Shown here piece after piece: positions 1-8,159 of a DNA stretch of 64,000 bases. Every line of letters starts with the position of its first letter. Within the stretch, counting starts at the first letter, position 1. Source of the stretch: Sphingosinicella terrae (lineage in GTDB: Bacteria; Pseudomonadota; Alphaproteobacteria; Sphingomonadales; Sphingomonadaceae); assembly GCF_003347635.1 (NCBI RefSeq), contig NZ_QDFY01000001.1:992001-1056000 (forward strand). The letters are read 5' to 3'. The position numbers and the translations under genes are program-made. The notes under the pieces are model-generated. The model worked only from the letters and a program-made list of their open reading frames with translations. It did no database searches and was not told where the DNA came from.

Positions 1-1
1 C

Positions 2-1198
2 CGGGACGGGCGGATCACGGCGATCGCGCCGGCGCTGGCGGCGCCGGCGGGGGCGCGGGTGATCGACGGCGGCGGGGGCTATTTGCTGCCGGGGCTGGCG
101 GACATGCACGTCCATGTCCGCGACCGGGAGACGCTGGCGATGCTGCTGGCGAGCGGGATCACGACCGCGCTCGACATGGGCGAGGCGCCCAATGCGATGG
201 TCGGGCGAACGCGGGCGGCGGTGGCGCGCGGCGAGGTGCCTGGGCCGCGGCTGCTCGCCGCTTTGGCCGTCGACGGATCGCCGCGCTTCGGCCACCTCGT
301 CGTGCCTTCGGCGGAGGCGGCGCGATGGGCGGTGCGCCTTGCCAAGGCGAACGGCTACGACTTCATCAAGGTCTATAACGGCCTGTCGAGCGAGGCGTTC
401 GCCGCCTTGGCGGAGGAAGGGCGCGCGGCGGGGCTGCCCATCGTCGGCCACAGCGTCGAGGCGGTCGCGCTGGAGCGGCAGATCGCGGCCGGCCAGGCGA
501 TGGTCGCCCATCTGGAGGAGTTCCTCTACGCATTCTTCCGGATGCCGGAAGGCGACGATGGCCAGGCGGCGCCGGACGAAAGCGAGATCGTCCGCGCCGT
601 CGCCTCCATTAGGGCGAGCGGCGTCGCCGTAACCGCTGATCTCGCCACCTACCAGGCGATCGCCGGCCAATGGGGCCGCCCGGAGCAGGTGCAGGCCTAT
701 CTGGACATGCCGGAGGCGCGCTTCCTGTCGCCCGCCGACAGGATCGACTGGCGGCGGAGCGGCTATCAGCGGCGGACCGGCAGCCTGGCGGAGCGGGCGG
801 CCTTTCTCGGCCGCTTCGCGCGAGCGCTGGCCGGAGCGGACGCGCTCCTCATCGCCGGGACCGACGCGCCGACCATCCCGGGCTTGGTGGCGGGCGACGC
901 GCTGCACCGCAACCTCGCCGCGCTCGAGGCGGCGGGGCTCAGCCGCCACCAGGCGCTGGCCACGGCGACAAGCGGGCCGGGGCGGTTTGTCGCGCGGGCG
1001 ATGCCGGGGAGCGGGACGTTCGGGATCATCGCGGAGGGGGCGCGGGCCGACCTTCTGCTCGTCGAGGGCAATCCGCTCGAGGATCTGGCGGTGCTGCGGC
1101 GGCCGATCGGGGTGATGGCGGCAGGGCGTTGGCACGATGCGGCAGCGCTGGCGGCGCTGCGCGAGGGGGTGGCGGAGGTTTATTCCGGGGCGGAGTGA
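2..1198 (+). CDS. Amidohydrolase family protein (5' end outside window)
   Basis: The reading frame is already open at the first base, so the gene is cut by the window edge; 398 residues are visible. It belongs to the metal-dependent amidohydrolase superfamily (imidazolonepropionase/prolidase-like branch). The visible start is the N-terminal composite beta domain, followed by the metal-binding strand GLADMHVHV, an internal GHS that can supply a metal-ligand histidine, and GTDAP near residue 285, the usual catalytic aspartate. The C terminus (GARADLLLVEGNPLED) is the classic end of this family, where the beta domain re-forms. The substrate cannot be told from sequence. No functional link to the neighbouring genes is evident. 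The family is clear; the substrate is open. Confidence 0.85.
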   Translation, partial: RDGRITAIAPALAAPAGARVIDGGGGYLLPGLADMHVHVRDRETLAMLLASGITTALDMGEAPNAMVGRTRAAVARGEVPGPRLLAALAVDGSPRFGHLVVPSAEAARWAVRLAKANGYDFIKVYNGLSSEAFAALAEEGRAAGLPIVGHSVEAVALERQIAAGQAMVAHLEEFLYAFFRMPEGDDGQAAPDESEIVRAVASIRASGVAVTADLATYQAIAGQWGRPEQVQAYLDMPEARFLSPADRIDWRRSGYQRRTGSLAERAAFLGRFARALAGADALLIAGTDAPTIPGLVAGDALHRNLAALEAAGLSRHQALATATSGPGRFVARAMPGSGTFGIIAEGARADLLLVEGNPLEDLAVLRRPIGVMAAGRWHDAAALAALREGVAEVYSGAE

Positions 1199-1254
1199 GG
1201 GGACTGGGCGGAGGGGGGCGAAGGGCGACTGATTCCTCGCGTGGCACGGTCGCT

Positions 1255-1328
1255 CGCCCTCACCCCGGCCCTCTCCCGGGGGGAGAGGAGGCGTCGCCCT
1301 CACCCCGGCCCTCTCCCGGGGGGAGAGG
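1255..1328. repeat. Tandem pair of 34-bp palindromic repeats
   Basis: Two identical 34-bp copies (1255-1288 and 1295-1328) each contain the palindrome CCCTCTCCCGGGGGGAGAGG and are separated by 6 bp. This core (CTCTCCC...GGGAGAG) recurs in many intergenic gaps of this window. The pair lies between the amidohydrolase stop and the MreB-like start. It may form hairpins in RNA; no T-tract follows. Confidence 0.75.
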
Positions 1329-1406
1329 GGGAAGAAGCGGCCGTCCGCCCTTCCCTCCGGCTCACCCGCTTCGCTTCCGCCACAATTGGCTGCTACAGCC
1401 CGGCGC

Positions 1407-2423
1407 ATGTTCTTCCATGCCTCCTCGACCGGCCGCCATGCGCGTGCCGACATCGCCATCGATTTCGGGACGGCGCGGACGACCGTGCTGATGGCCAGCG
1501 GGGACGTCGCGTTCGACGAGCCCTCGCTCACCTGCTTTCGCGGCTTCGATGCGGTGCCGGCCTTCGTCGCCGCCGGGGCCGAGGCGGAGCGCTATGTCGG
1601 GCGGGTGGCGAAGCCGCTGAAGATCGTGGCGCCGCTGCGCGAGGGCGTGATCAGCGACATGGACGCGGCGCGCGAGCTGCTGCGCTATGCGACGCGGGAG
1701 GTGCGGCCGCGGCGGCGGTTCGGGCGGACGCGGGCGCTGATCGGGGCGCCGGCCGACGCGACCCCGGCCGAGAAGAGGTCGCTCGCCGCGGCGGCGATGG
1801 ATGCCGGCATCAGCCATCCCGAGATCGTGCCCGAGCCGCTGCTGGCGGCGGCGGGGGCCGGGATCGAGCTGGAGGCGCCGCGCGGGGCGATGGTGGTCGA
1901 TTGCGGCGCCGGCGTGGTCGAGGCGGTGGTGGTGTCGCTGGGCGGCGCCTGCGCCTCGGGGAGCGTGCGCGGCGGCGGCGCGGGGCTCACCCGCGCGCTC
2001 ATCGATCACCTGCGCATCCGCCACCATTTCCGGATCGGCTTCGCCTCGGCCGAGCGGCTGAAGCTCGACGTGTCGCGACGGCTGGCGGCGGACGAGATCG
2101 AGGCGCAGGTCTCGGTCAGCGGGCTGGAGAGCGCGCGCGGGCTGCCGCGGACGATCGAGCTGCCGGTGGCCGAGCTCGCCCATGTGTGGGAACGCGATCT
2201 CGCCGCGATCACCGAGATGGTCCGCGAGGTGCTCGGCCGCACGCCGCCCGAGCTGTCGCAGGACGTGCTCGAGGAAGGGCTGCTGCTGACCGGCGGGGCG
2301 GCCGAGACCGCCCTGCTGGCGCGGCGGATCGAGGAAGGGACCGGCGTGCCGACCCGGGTCGCGGACAATGCGCGCGGCGCCGTGGCCGAAGGGCTGCGGA
2401 TGCGGATGGGGGAGCGGGTCTAG
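1407..2423 (+). CDS. MreB-like actin-family protein
   Basis: A 338-residue protein of the MreB/Mbl actin fold. The N-terminal phosphate-1 loop reads IDFGTARTTV, followed by DEPS, as in MreB (DLGTANT...NEPS). Further on come the MreB-like connector RALIGAPADATPAEKR, the phosphate-2 loop VVDCGAGVVEAVVV and a late LLLTGGAAE adenosine motif. MreB polymerises under the inner membrane to guide cell-wall growth. This copy is diverged and stands without mreC/mreD, so it is more likely a paralogue than the main mreB. ATG at 1407 is preferred over the in-frame TTG at 1386 because homology begins just after it. Confidence 0.8.
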   Translation: MFFHASSTGRHARADIAIDFGTARTTVLMASGDVAFDEPSLTCFRGFDAVPAFVAAGAEAERYVGRVAKPLKIVAPLREGVISDMDAARELLRYATREVRPRRRFGRTRALIGAPADATPAEKRSLAAAAMDAGISHPEIVPEPLLAAAGAGIELEAPRGAMVVDCGAGVVEAVVVSLGGACASGSVRGGGAGLTRALIDHLRIRHHFRIGFASAERLKLDVSRRLAADEIEAQVSVSGLESARGLPRTIELPVAELAHVWERDLAAITEMVREVLGRTPPELSQDVLEEGLLLTGGAAETALLARRIEEGTGVPTRVADNARGAVAEGLRMRMGERV

Positions 2424-3198
2424 GGTTCGGGCCCGAGGCGGGGGGCGTTCGGCGGGAGCCCATTTGTCCCGACGGCGGGAGCCCACTTGCCCTGAGCGAC
2501 GCTCCATAGACCGTTCGTCCCGAGCCCTTCACGCCGCCTGCGGCGTCGCTCAGAACAGGCGAAGTCGAGGGGCGCACCTGAGGCATTCATGCCGGGCGCC
2601 CTGCGCGCCCGCTGTGCCAGCGCCCCTCGACTACGCTCGGGACGATCGAGTTACGGGTTTGGCTTTAACTCAGTCTGCGCCCATTCACTTAACCCCTCAG
2701 TTCACCCTTTGGCTTCGCTCAGGACAGGCTCAGGACAGGCTAACGCGAGGGGCGCAACTGAGATGTTCATGCCGGGCGCCCTGCGCGCCCGCTGTGCCAG
2801 CGCCCCTCGACTACGCTCGGGACGAACGCGTTCTGGGTTTGGCCTGGACTCGGACCGCGCGACTCGAGTTCGCCCTTAGTCTCCCAGGAGTGGGTCGGAC
2901 GAATGAGCGTGGGCCGGGCTTTGGCTCGGTCAGCGCCTCTCCACTTCGCCCTTCGGCTTCGCTCAGGACGAACGAGATCAGGTCACGGCGGGGCCACAGC
3001 CCGTGGCGCTCCGAGGCCATGACAAACCTCCAGCACCGAACACCCTCACCCTGCCCTCTCCCTCCAGGGAGAAGGTGACTGGTGCCTCTCCCTCAAGGGA
3101 AAGGTGACTGGGGCCGGCTGGGCTCGTCGCCGCCTCGTATTCGGGGTCCCTGAAATACGCTTCGCAGGGTCCCCTCCTCGCCAAGGGCTGTGGAGGGA
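2424..3198. repeat. 775-bp gene-free block rich in repeats
   Basis: No coding region is supported here. A perfect 57-bp direct repeat occurs at 2589-2645 and 2769-2825, containing CGCCCCTCGACTACGCTCGG. Each copy is preceded by a short sequence of the type CGTCGCTCAGAACAGGC or GGCTTCGCTCAGGACAGGC, oriented as if the two halves could pair. Further GCTTCGCTCAGGAC copies lie near 2955. Two CCTCTCCCTC...AGGGAGA elements lie at about 3052-3110, just beyond the 3' end of the leftward GH43 gene. The arrangement resembles clustered REP-type elements. Confidence 0.65.
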
Positions 3199-5043
3199 TC
3201 AGGGGAGCTCGTCGGCGGTTTCGACGCGCCACCAGTCGACGTCGATCCAGCCGCTCGGCGGGGCGGCGTAGTCGGCCGACTTGTGGAAGGTGAACAGGGC
3301 CGGCCTGGCGCCTTTCCACCAGGAGAAGCGCAAGGCGACGGGGCCGCCCATGCCGGTGAAATTGCGGCCGCCGTCGAGGCTGTAGCTGAAATGGGCCTGC
3401 TGGTCGGGAGTCACCTCGACGCGCAGGTCGACCATGGCGGGGCGGCGGGAGGCGGCGGCGCCCAAGCGGGCGGAGTCGAGCCGGATCGCGCCGGCCGGAA
3501 TGACCGGGCCCAACGTCTCCGCGCCTTCGACGGCGAAGGCGATGCGGGTGGCGCCCTGTTCGCGGACGAGGCCGAGCCAGGAGGGGCGGGTCTGCAGCAT
3601 CGTGATGCCGGCGCGCTGACCGTCGGCCATCCGGCTCGCGTCGATGCGGGCGGTGGCGCGCATGCGCGGGCCCTGGAGGATCTGGGTCAGCGTGTTGCGG
3701 GCGGTGACGAGATGCTCGGCCGGGAGCGCGCGCAGGCGCAGCCAGCCGGGGCGCTCGGTCAGGCTCCAGCCGGCGGCGACCGGATTGTGGTTCCATTCCC
3801 ATTGGTGGCCGAGCGTCGCGGCGTCGAACTCGTCGCTGTCCTGGATCCTGGCCGAGGGATCGGGCGGGTATCCGGTGTCGGGCATCGGGTGGGTCATGAC
3901 CGGCTGGCCGGAGACGCGGCCGGGGATCGGATCGCCCATGACCGGCCAGCCGTCCTGCCAGCGCACCGGCTGGAGATAGGTGATCCGGCCGAAGGCGCCG
4001 GTCGAGTTGAAATGGACGAACCAGCCCTGGCCCGACGGAGTCTCGACATAGCCGCCCTGGTGCGGCGCCTGGACCGGGGTACTGCCCTGCTCGAGCACCA
4101 CCCGCCATTCGTAGGGGCCCTGGATGTCGCGGGCGCGGCCGACCGCCTGCGGGCCGGTCTCGACGCCGCCGATCGGGGCGAAGATGTAGTAATAGCCGTC
4201 CCTCCTGTGGAGCTTGGGGCCTTCGAGGATCGGCAGGTTGACCGGATCCTCGGCGACCACCCTGCCCTCGTCGAGCACGCGCGTGCCGTCGGGGCTCATC
4301 CGGCGCAGGATGAGCGGGCCGGCGCCGACGCGCGAGTGGATCAGCCAGGCGCTGCCGTCCTCGTCCCAGAAAGGCGCGGGATCCTCGAGCCCGGCCTCGG
4401 CGACGAGGGTGACGGGCGCGGTCCACGGCCCCTCCGCGCGCTCGGCGCTGGACATGAAGATGCCCTCGGTCGGCGTCGCCCAATAGACGTGGAAACGGCC
4501 ATTGTGGTGGCGAATGGCCGGCGCCCACACGCCGGCGGCGTAGCGCAGGCCCGGGCCGACCGGGCGCTGGGTGGCGTCGGTCAGGGTGAAGGGCGGCACC
4601 ATGTCATATTCGGGCGCGAACGGGAGGCGCGGGAGAACGTGGCCGATGATCGTCCAGTGGACGAGATCGCGGGACCTGAGGACCGGGATCCCGGGCGAGA
4701 AATGGAAGCTCGAGGCGATCATGAAATAGTCCTCGCCGACGCGGATGACGTCGGGGTCGGAATAATCGGCGTGGATGATCGGGTTGGTATAGGTGGCGGG
4801 AGCGGTGGCGCTGGTGGCGGCGCAGGCGGACAAGGCGAGCAGGAGCGAGGCGGCGAGCGCGGGCGCCAGGCGGCGGTGCGGCGGAGCGGGTGGCCGCAGG
4901 CGCCGGCGGGGTGGGGAGTCGGCTTGGGCCCGTGCCCCTTCGACGCCGCCTGCGGTGTCGCTCAGGACAGGCCCTTCGACGCCGCCTGCGGCGTCGCTCA
5001 GGGCAGGCTTCGCAGGGGCGACGGTGGTGAGGTGTTCGCGCAT
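3199..5043 (-). CDS. Glycoside hydrolase family 43, predicted lipoprotein
   Basis: A 614-residue GH43 enzyme, probably a beta-xylosidase or alpha-L-arabinofuranosidase acting on plant polysaccharide side chains. The five-bladed beta-propeller starts at YTNPIIHADYSDPDVI (catalytic Asp), with the pKa-modulating Asp in GLEDPAPFWDEDG and the acid Glu in LEGPKLH. A C-terminal beta-sandwich of the GH43-associated type follows (about residues 395-600). A lipobox-like LSAC follows a hydrophobic stretch, so it is probably a lipoprotein. The first 50 residues are odd: they translate two copies of the intergenic repeat (SDAAGGVEGP), and the signal peptide comes after them. ATG 5043 has an AAGGA upstream and is the only good in-frame start. 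It is last in the leftward rhamnose gene group. Confidence 0.85.
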   Translation of the reverse strand: MREHLTTVAPAKPALSDAAGGVEGPVLSDTAGGVEGARAQADSPPRRRLRPPAPPHRRLAPALAASLLLALSACAATSATAPATYTNPIIHADYSDPDVIRVGEDYFMIASSFHFSPGIPVLRSRDLVHWTIIGHVLPRLPFAPEYDMVPPFTLTDATQRPVGPGLRYAAGVWAPAIRHHNGRFHVYWATPTEGIFMSSAERAEGPWTAPVTLVAEAGLEDPAPFWDEDGSAWLIHSRVGAGPLILRRMSPDGTRVLDEGRVVAEDPVNLPILEGPKLHRRDGYYYIFAPIGGVETGPQAVGRARDIQGPYEWRVVLEQGSTPVQAPHQGGYVETPSGQGWFVHFNSTGAFGRITYLQPVRWQDGWPVMGDPIPGRVSGQPVMTHPMPDTGYPPDPSARIQDSDEFDAATLGHQWEWNHNPVAAGWSLTERPGWLRLRALPAEHLVTARNTLTQILQGPRMRATARIDASRMADGQRAGITMLQTRPSWLGLVREQGATRIAFAVEGAETLGPVIPAGAIRLDSARLGAAASRRPAMVDLRVEVTPDQQAHFSYSLDGGRNFTGMGGPVALRFSWWKGARPALFTFHKSADYAAPPSGWIDVDWWRVETADELP

Positions 5044-5050
5044 CTTCCGG
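4898..5050. repeat. First copy of a duplicated segment with tandem 32-bp units
   Basis: This segment overlaps the 5' end of the GH43 gene and is nearly identical to 5224-5413. It contains two tandem units built on CTTCGACGCCGCCTGCGG followed by TGTCGCTCAGGACAGGC or a close variant. The second copy has three units. Flanks on both sides (GGCGGGGTGGGGAGTCGG and GGGCGACGGTGGTGAGG) are shared, so a whole segment was duplicated and the unit number then changed. Confidence 0.8.
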
Positions 5051-5158
5051 ATCCTTCGCTTCTTGCCCCTCCCCCTGGAGGGGGAGGGTTGGGGTGGGGG
5101 TGTCGGGCGTTGGCGGAAAATCCCGGGCCGCCGAGCACCCTCACCCCAACCCTCTCCC

Positions 5159-5407
5159 TCAAGGGAGAGGGGGTCTTGTCAGGGCGCTACGTCGCCAGGG
5201 GCGGTTAAGGCGGAGCAGTAGCCGCAGGCGCCGGCGGGGTGGGGAGTCGGCTTGGGCCCGTGCCCCTTCGACGCCGCCTGCGGTGTCGCTCAGGACAGGC
5301 CCTTCGACGCCGCCTGCGGCGTCGCTCAGGACAGGCCCTTCGACGCCGCCTGCGGCGTCGCTCAGGACAGGCTTCGCAGGGGCGACGGTGGTGAGGTGTT
5401 CGCGCAT
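5159..5407 (-). pseudogene. Duplicated remnant of the GH43 5' end
   Basis: An 82-codon frame begins with the same residues as the GH43 protein (MREHLTTVAPAKP), runs through three repeat-encoded units (SDAAGGVEGPVL) and the shared ARAQADSPPRRRLR, then diverges and stops. Its start codon has an AAGGA-type ribosome site like the one in front of GH43. It lies between rhaT and GH43 on the same strand. The best reading is a segmental duplication of the promoter-proximal part of the GH43 gene. A real small protein is possible but unlikely. Confidence 0.55.
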
Positions 5408-5530
5408 CTTCCGATCCTTCTTCTCCCTCTCCCTCGAGGGAGAGGGTCGGGGTGAGGGTGTTCGGGGCCGGCGGATGAATCTCGAACGCCGAGCACCCCC
5501 ACCCTTCCCTCCCCTCCAGGGGGAGGGTCT
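5224..5530. repeat. Second copy of the duplicated segment plus CTCTCCC elements
   Basis: Bases 5224-5413 repeat the segment at 4898-5050 with three instead of two tandem repeat units. Two further elements follow: CCTCTCCCTCGAGGGAGAGG near 5430-5450 and a CCCTCCCCTCCAGGGGGAGGG type at 5508-5528, just past the rhaT stop. Together with 5044-5158, this fills the 492-bp gap between rhaT and the GH43 gene. Confidence 0.7.
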
Positions 5531-5535
5531 TCGCT

Positions 5536-6639
5536 TCAGGTGGCGAGGCTGTTGCCGTAGCCGATGACGATGGTGGCCAGGACGAGGAGGCCGACGCCCG
5601 ACCAGACCGTCGCCTTCACCCGCGGCGCCGCGTCCTTCCATTCGCGGAAGGCGAAGCCCCACAAGGTGCCGAAGATGATGATCGAGGCCATGTGCAGCGT
5701 CCAGGAGGAGAAGCCGTAGCGGCCCATCTGGCTCTCCCCCATCGTGTAGAAGAAGAACTGGAAATACCAGGCGCTGCCGGCGATCGCGCAGAGCAGGAAG
5801 TTGAGCCCGAGCGGCGGGCGGGCCGGCGCGGCCGGCGCGGCGGAGAGGGCGGCGGCGGGCGGACCGAGCGGCGCGGCGCGGCCGAGCCACTGGCCGAAGC
5901 TGCGATTGCGCCCGATCAGGATCGCGCACCAGACCGAATTGGTGACGAGGCCGCCGAACATGACCAGGCACAGGACCGGCAGGCCGGCCCAGAGCGGCCC
6001 CGTCCCGGCCGCCGCCGACAGCGCCCCGACCGGCTCGCCGGCGGCGAGGCCGAAGGCGAAGCAGGAGGACATGATGCCGGAGAAGATGGCGACCCAGATG
6101 CCCTTGCGGAAATCGAACTCGGCGACCGCCTCGGCCTTCTGGTCGGGGCTGAGGGCGGAATCCTTGGCCGATCCCGCCAAGGCGACGACGACGATGCCGG
6201 CCAGGGTGACGAGGATGCCGGCAAGGACGATGTTGCCGCTCGTCGTCGCCAGCAACTTGTCGGCGAAGTCGCCCTGGAAGAGCGGCGGGATCAGGGTGCC
6301 GAAGACGGTGCACAATCCCAGCACCACCGCCATGCCGAGCGACAGGCCGAGATAGCGCATGGTGAGCCCGTAGGTGAGCCCGCCAAAGCCCCACAGCATG
6401 CCGAAGACCACCGGCCAGACGAGGGCCGGCGCGTCCGCGGCGGCGAGGACGCCGAGAAGGTCCTCGGTGCGCAAGGCGGCGACGATCCAGGGCACGAACA
6501 GCCAGGAGAAGAGGCCGGCGGTCAGCCAGTAAATCTCCCAGGACCAATGCCGCACCCAGCGGAACGGCACGTAGAAGCTCGCCGAGGCGAGGCCGCCGAG
6601 CCAGTGGAAGAGGAGTCCGAGCAGGGGATTGGGGGTCAT
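5536..6639 (-). CDS. rhaT: L-rhamnose/proton symporter RhaT
   Basis: A 367-residue inner-membrane protein with about ten hydrophobic segments, matching the RhaT family throughout: N-terminal NPLLGLLFHWLGGLASASFY, then FGMLWGFGGLTYGLTMRYLG and LGLCTVFGTLIPPL in the middle, and GSAWYFQFFFYTMGESQMG near the C terminus. RhaT imports L-rhamnose with a proton. The length is slightly above the usual 344, from an Ala/Pro-rich loop near residue 265. It sits directly among genes for L-rhamnose oxidation, which supports the substrate. ATG 6639 is taken because the family starts here. Confidence 0.93.
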   Translation of the reverse strand: MTPNPLLGLLFHWLGGLASASFYVPFRWVRHWSWEIYWLTAGLFSWLFVPWIVAALRTEDLLGVLAAADAPALVWPVVFGMLWGFGGLTYGLTMRYLGLSLGMAVVLGLCTVFGTLIPPLFQGDFADKLLATTSGNIVLAGILVTLAGIVVVALAGSAKDSALSPDQKAEAVAEFDFRKGIWVAIFSGIMSSCFAFGLAAGEPVGALSAAAGTGPLWAGLPVLCLVMFGGLVTNSVWCAILIGRNRSFGQWLGRAAPLGPPAAALSAAPAAPARPPLGLNFLLCAIAGSAWYFQFFFYTMGESQMGRYGFSSWTLHMASIIIFGTLWGFAFREWKDAAPRVKATVWSGVGLLVLATIVIGYGNSLAT

Positions 6640-7075
6640 GAGCGGGTCCTCTGGCTGTCGGGGCGAGGGGCGTTTCCGGATGCGGCCGCGCGGGCGGCGG
6701 CGTGGGGCTGGATTGCACGCGAAGCCGCGAAGACGCGAAGGAGGGCGCGGCTTCTCGGGTCGACCTTTTGCTGGTGGCGGCGGCGCGGGCGGAGAGGCCG
6801 TTCGTGGTCCACGCGAAGACGCAAAGGCGCAAAGGGCGCCCTGGAAATCTGCTTTCCGTCATCCCGGCGACGGCCGGGATCTCCCTTTTCTTCCAGAAGG
6901 AAATGAGATCCCAGCTTTCGCTGGGATGACGTGGAGGTGGCGCGGGAATTCTTTGCGTCTTTGCGGTTTTGCGTGAAATCGATCGGGCGTTGGCGGCACG
7001 CGCCTCCCGCGCGAAGAAGGGCGCGGCGTCTCGTGGGCAAGAGAGGGCGCGGGTGGCGGGCGGCGGCGATGGCCG
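6640..7075. repeat. Gene-free gap with a nested inverted repeat (core 6810-6975)
   Basis: The gap has no supported gene. Its core is a two-layer palindrome. The outer arms are ACGCGAAGACGCAAAGGCGC (6811-6830) and CTTTGCGTCTTTGCGG...GCGTG (6951-6975). The inner arms are GTCATCCCGGCGACGGCCGG (from 6858) and the matching ...TTTCGCTGGGATGAC (to 6930). Another outer-type arm lies near 6717. The same composite element occurs at 11009-11164, at the other end of the leftward rhamnose genes. Confidence 0.75.
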
Positions 7076-8023
7076 TCATGCGCCGAGCTCCCTGCCCTCT
7101 TGCCTCCCGGGAGGGGGGATTCGAGACCGAGCGGACAAGTCGAGCCGGTAGATCCGGGCGGCATTGCCGCCCCACAAAGCGCGCTGCTCATCGTCCGTGA
7201 GGTCTTCCGACGCATCGGCGAGCGCCGCCATCGTCTCGTCATAGGGGGCGAAGAGGCGGTCGGTGGGGAAGTCGCTGGCGAAGAGGCAGCGGTCGGGGCC
7301 GAGGAGGTCGATGGCGGCGCGGGCGCGGTCGCGGGCGGCGGCGCCGTCCCAGGGGCGGAAGGCGAAGCCGAGGCCGGAGAGTTTGAGCGCGACGTTGGGC
7401 AAAGCGGCGAGCGCGGCCAGGCCGGCGCGCCAGTCGGCTTCGCCCTCGACGCCCATGCCGGCATGGTCGACGATCACCCGGGTGTCGGGATGGCGGGCGA
7501 TCAGCCGGGCGAGGCCGGGGAACTGGCCCGGATAGGCCTGGAGATCGAAGGAGAGGCCGAAGCGGGCGAGCAGGCCGAATCCCGCCTGCCAGGCCGCGTC
7601 GCCGGTGACGTCGCGGGGCGTATAGGTGCGGTCGGGATCGGCGTGCCAGCAGACGATGTGGCGGATGCCGCGGACGTGGGGCCGCGCCGCCTGGGCGGCG
7701 AGCCGCGCCTCCACGTCGGGGGCGTCGAGCGGCACGTGGGCGACGGCGACGATCGGCACCGGCGAAGCGGCGGCGACCTCGCCGATCCAGTCGGTCTCGG
7801 CGAGCGCCTGGTCCGGCGCGGCGCCGGCCTCGACATGGACCAAGCCGGCGACGTTCCACGCCTTCGCCTCGTCGAGATAGTCGCCAAGCGTGTAGGTGGC
7901 GGCGATGGCCGCGACATTGCCGTTGGGGCCGCCGTCGGCGAAGGGCGGGGCCAACCAGGGATAGGAAAGGCGGCCGAGGTCCCACAGATGCATGTGGGCG
8001 TCGACGAACGGATATTCGGGCAT
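7076..8023 (-). CDS. L-rhamnono-lactonase, amidohydrolase-2 type
   Basis: A 315-residue TIM-barrel hydrolase of the COG3618 (amidohydrolase 2) family, whose members open sugar-acid lactones such as L-rhamnono- and L-fucono-lactone. Visible motifs are the N-terminal FVDAHMHLWD metal site, a VDHAGMG strand near residue 190, and FASDFPTD near residue 270 with the late catalytic Asp. ATG 8023 is chosen over an upstream in-frame ATG because it directly precedes the conserved start (MPEYPFVDAHMH) and has a GGGAGAGGG ribosome site. That site is part of an intergenic repeat. It would perform step 2 of the pathway, after the dehydrogenase at 12174-12938. L-fuconolactone is an alternative substrate, but RhaT and the dehydratase next door favour rhamnose. 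Confidence 0.85.
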   Translation of the reverse strand: MPEYPFVDAHMHLWDLGRLSYPWLAPPFADGGPNGNVAAIAATYTLGDYLDEAKAWNVAGLVHVEAGAAPDQALAETDWIGEVAAASPVPIVAVAHVPLDAPDVEARLAAQAARPHVRGIRHIVCWHADPDRTYTPRDVTGDAAWQAGFGLLARFGLSFDLQAYPGQFPGLARLIARHPDTRVIVDHAGMGVEGEADWRAGLAALAALPNVALKLSGLGFAFRPWDGAAARDRARAAIDLLGPDRCLFASDFPTDRLFAPYDETMAALADASEDLTDDEQRALWGGNAARIYRLDLSARSRIPPPGRQEGRELGA

Positions 8024-8029
8024 CTTTTC

Positions 8030-8153
8030 CCTCTCCCCTTCAGGGGAGAGGGCCAGGGAGAGGGGGTGATAAGGCCGGCGATTCACGCCCGGCGCCGAAC
8101 ACCCGTCTCTGACCTTCCCCTCTCCCCGACCCTCTCCCCTGAAGGGGAGAGGG
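8030..8153. repeat. Paired palindromic element inside the operon
   Basis: Two CTCTCCCCTTCAGGGGAGAG-type hairpins in opposite layout (8030-8055 and 8125-8153) flank a GC-rich middle, so the whole 124 bp can also fold as one inverted repeat. It sits between two genes of the leftward group and supplies the purine-rich ribosome site for the lactonase gene. Confidence 0.7.
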
Positions 8154-8159
8154 AGCCAT

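Noticed and set aside
2589-2825. Direct repeats considered as a CRISPR array
   Set aside because: Only two 57-bp copies with long dissimilar spacing and no cas genes; they fit REP-type elements.
3190-5208. A 672-codon open frame on the plus strand
   Set aside because: It lies opposite the GH43 gene, is rich in Gly, Ala and Arg without domains, and mirrors high-GC antisense frames.
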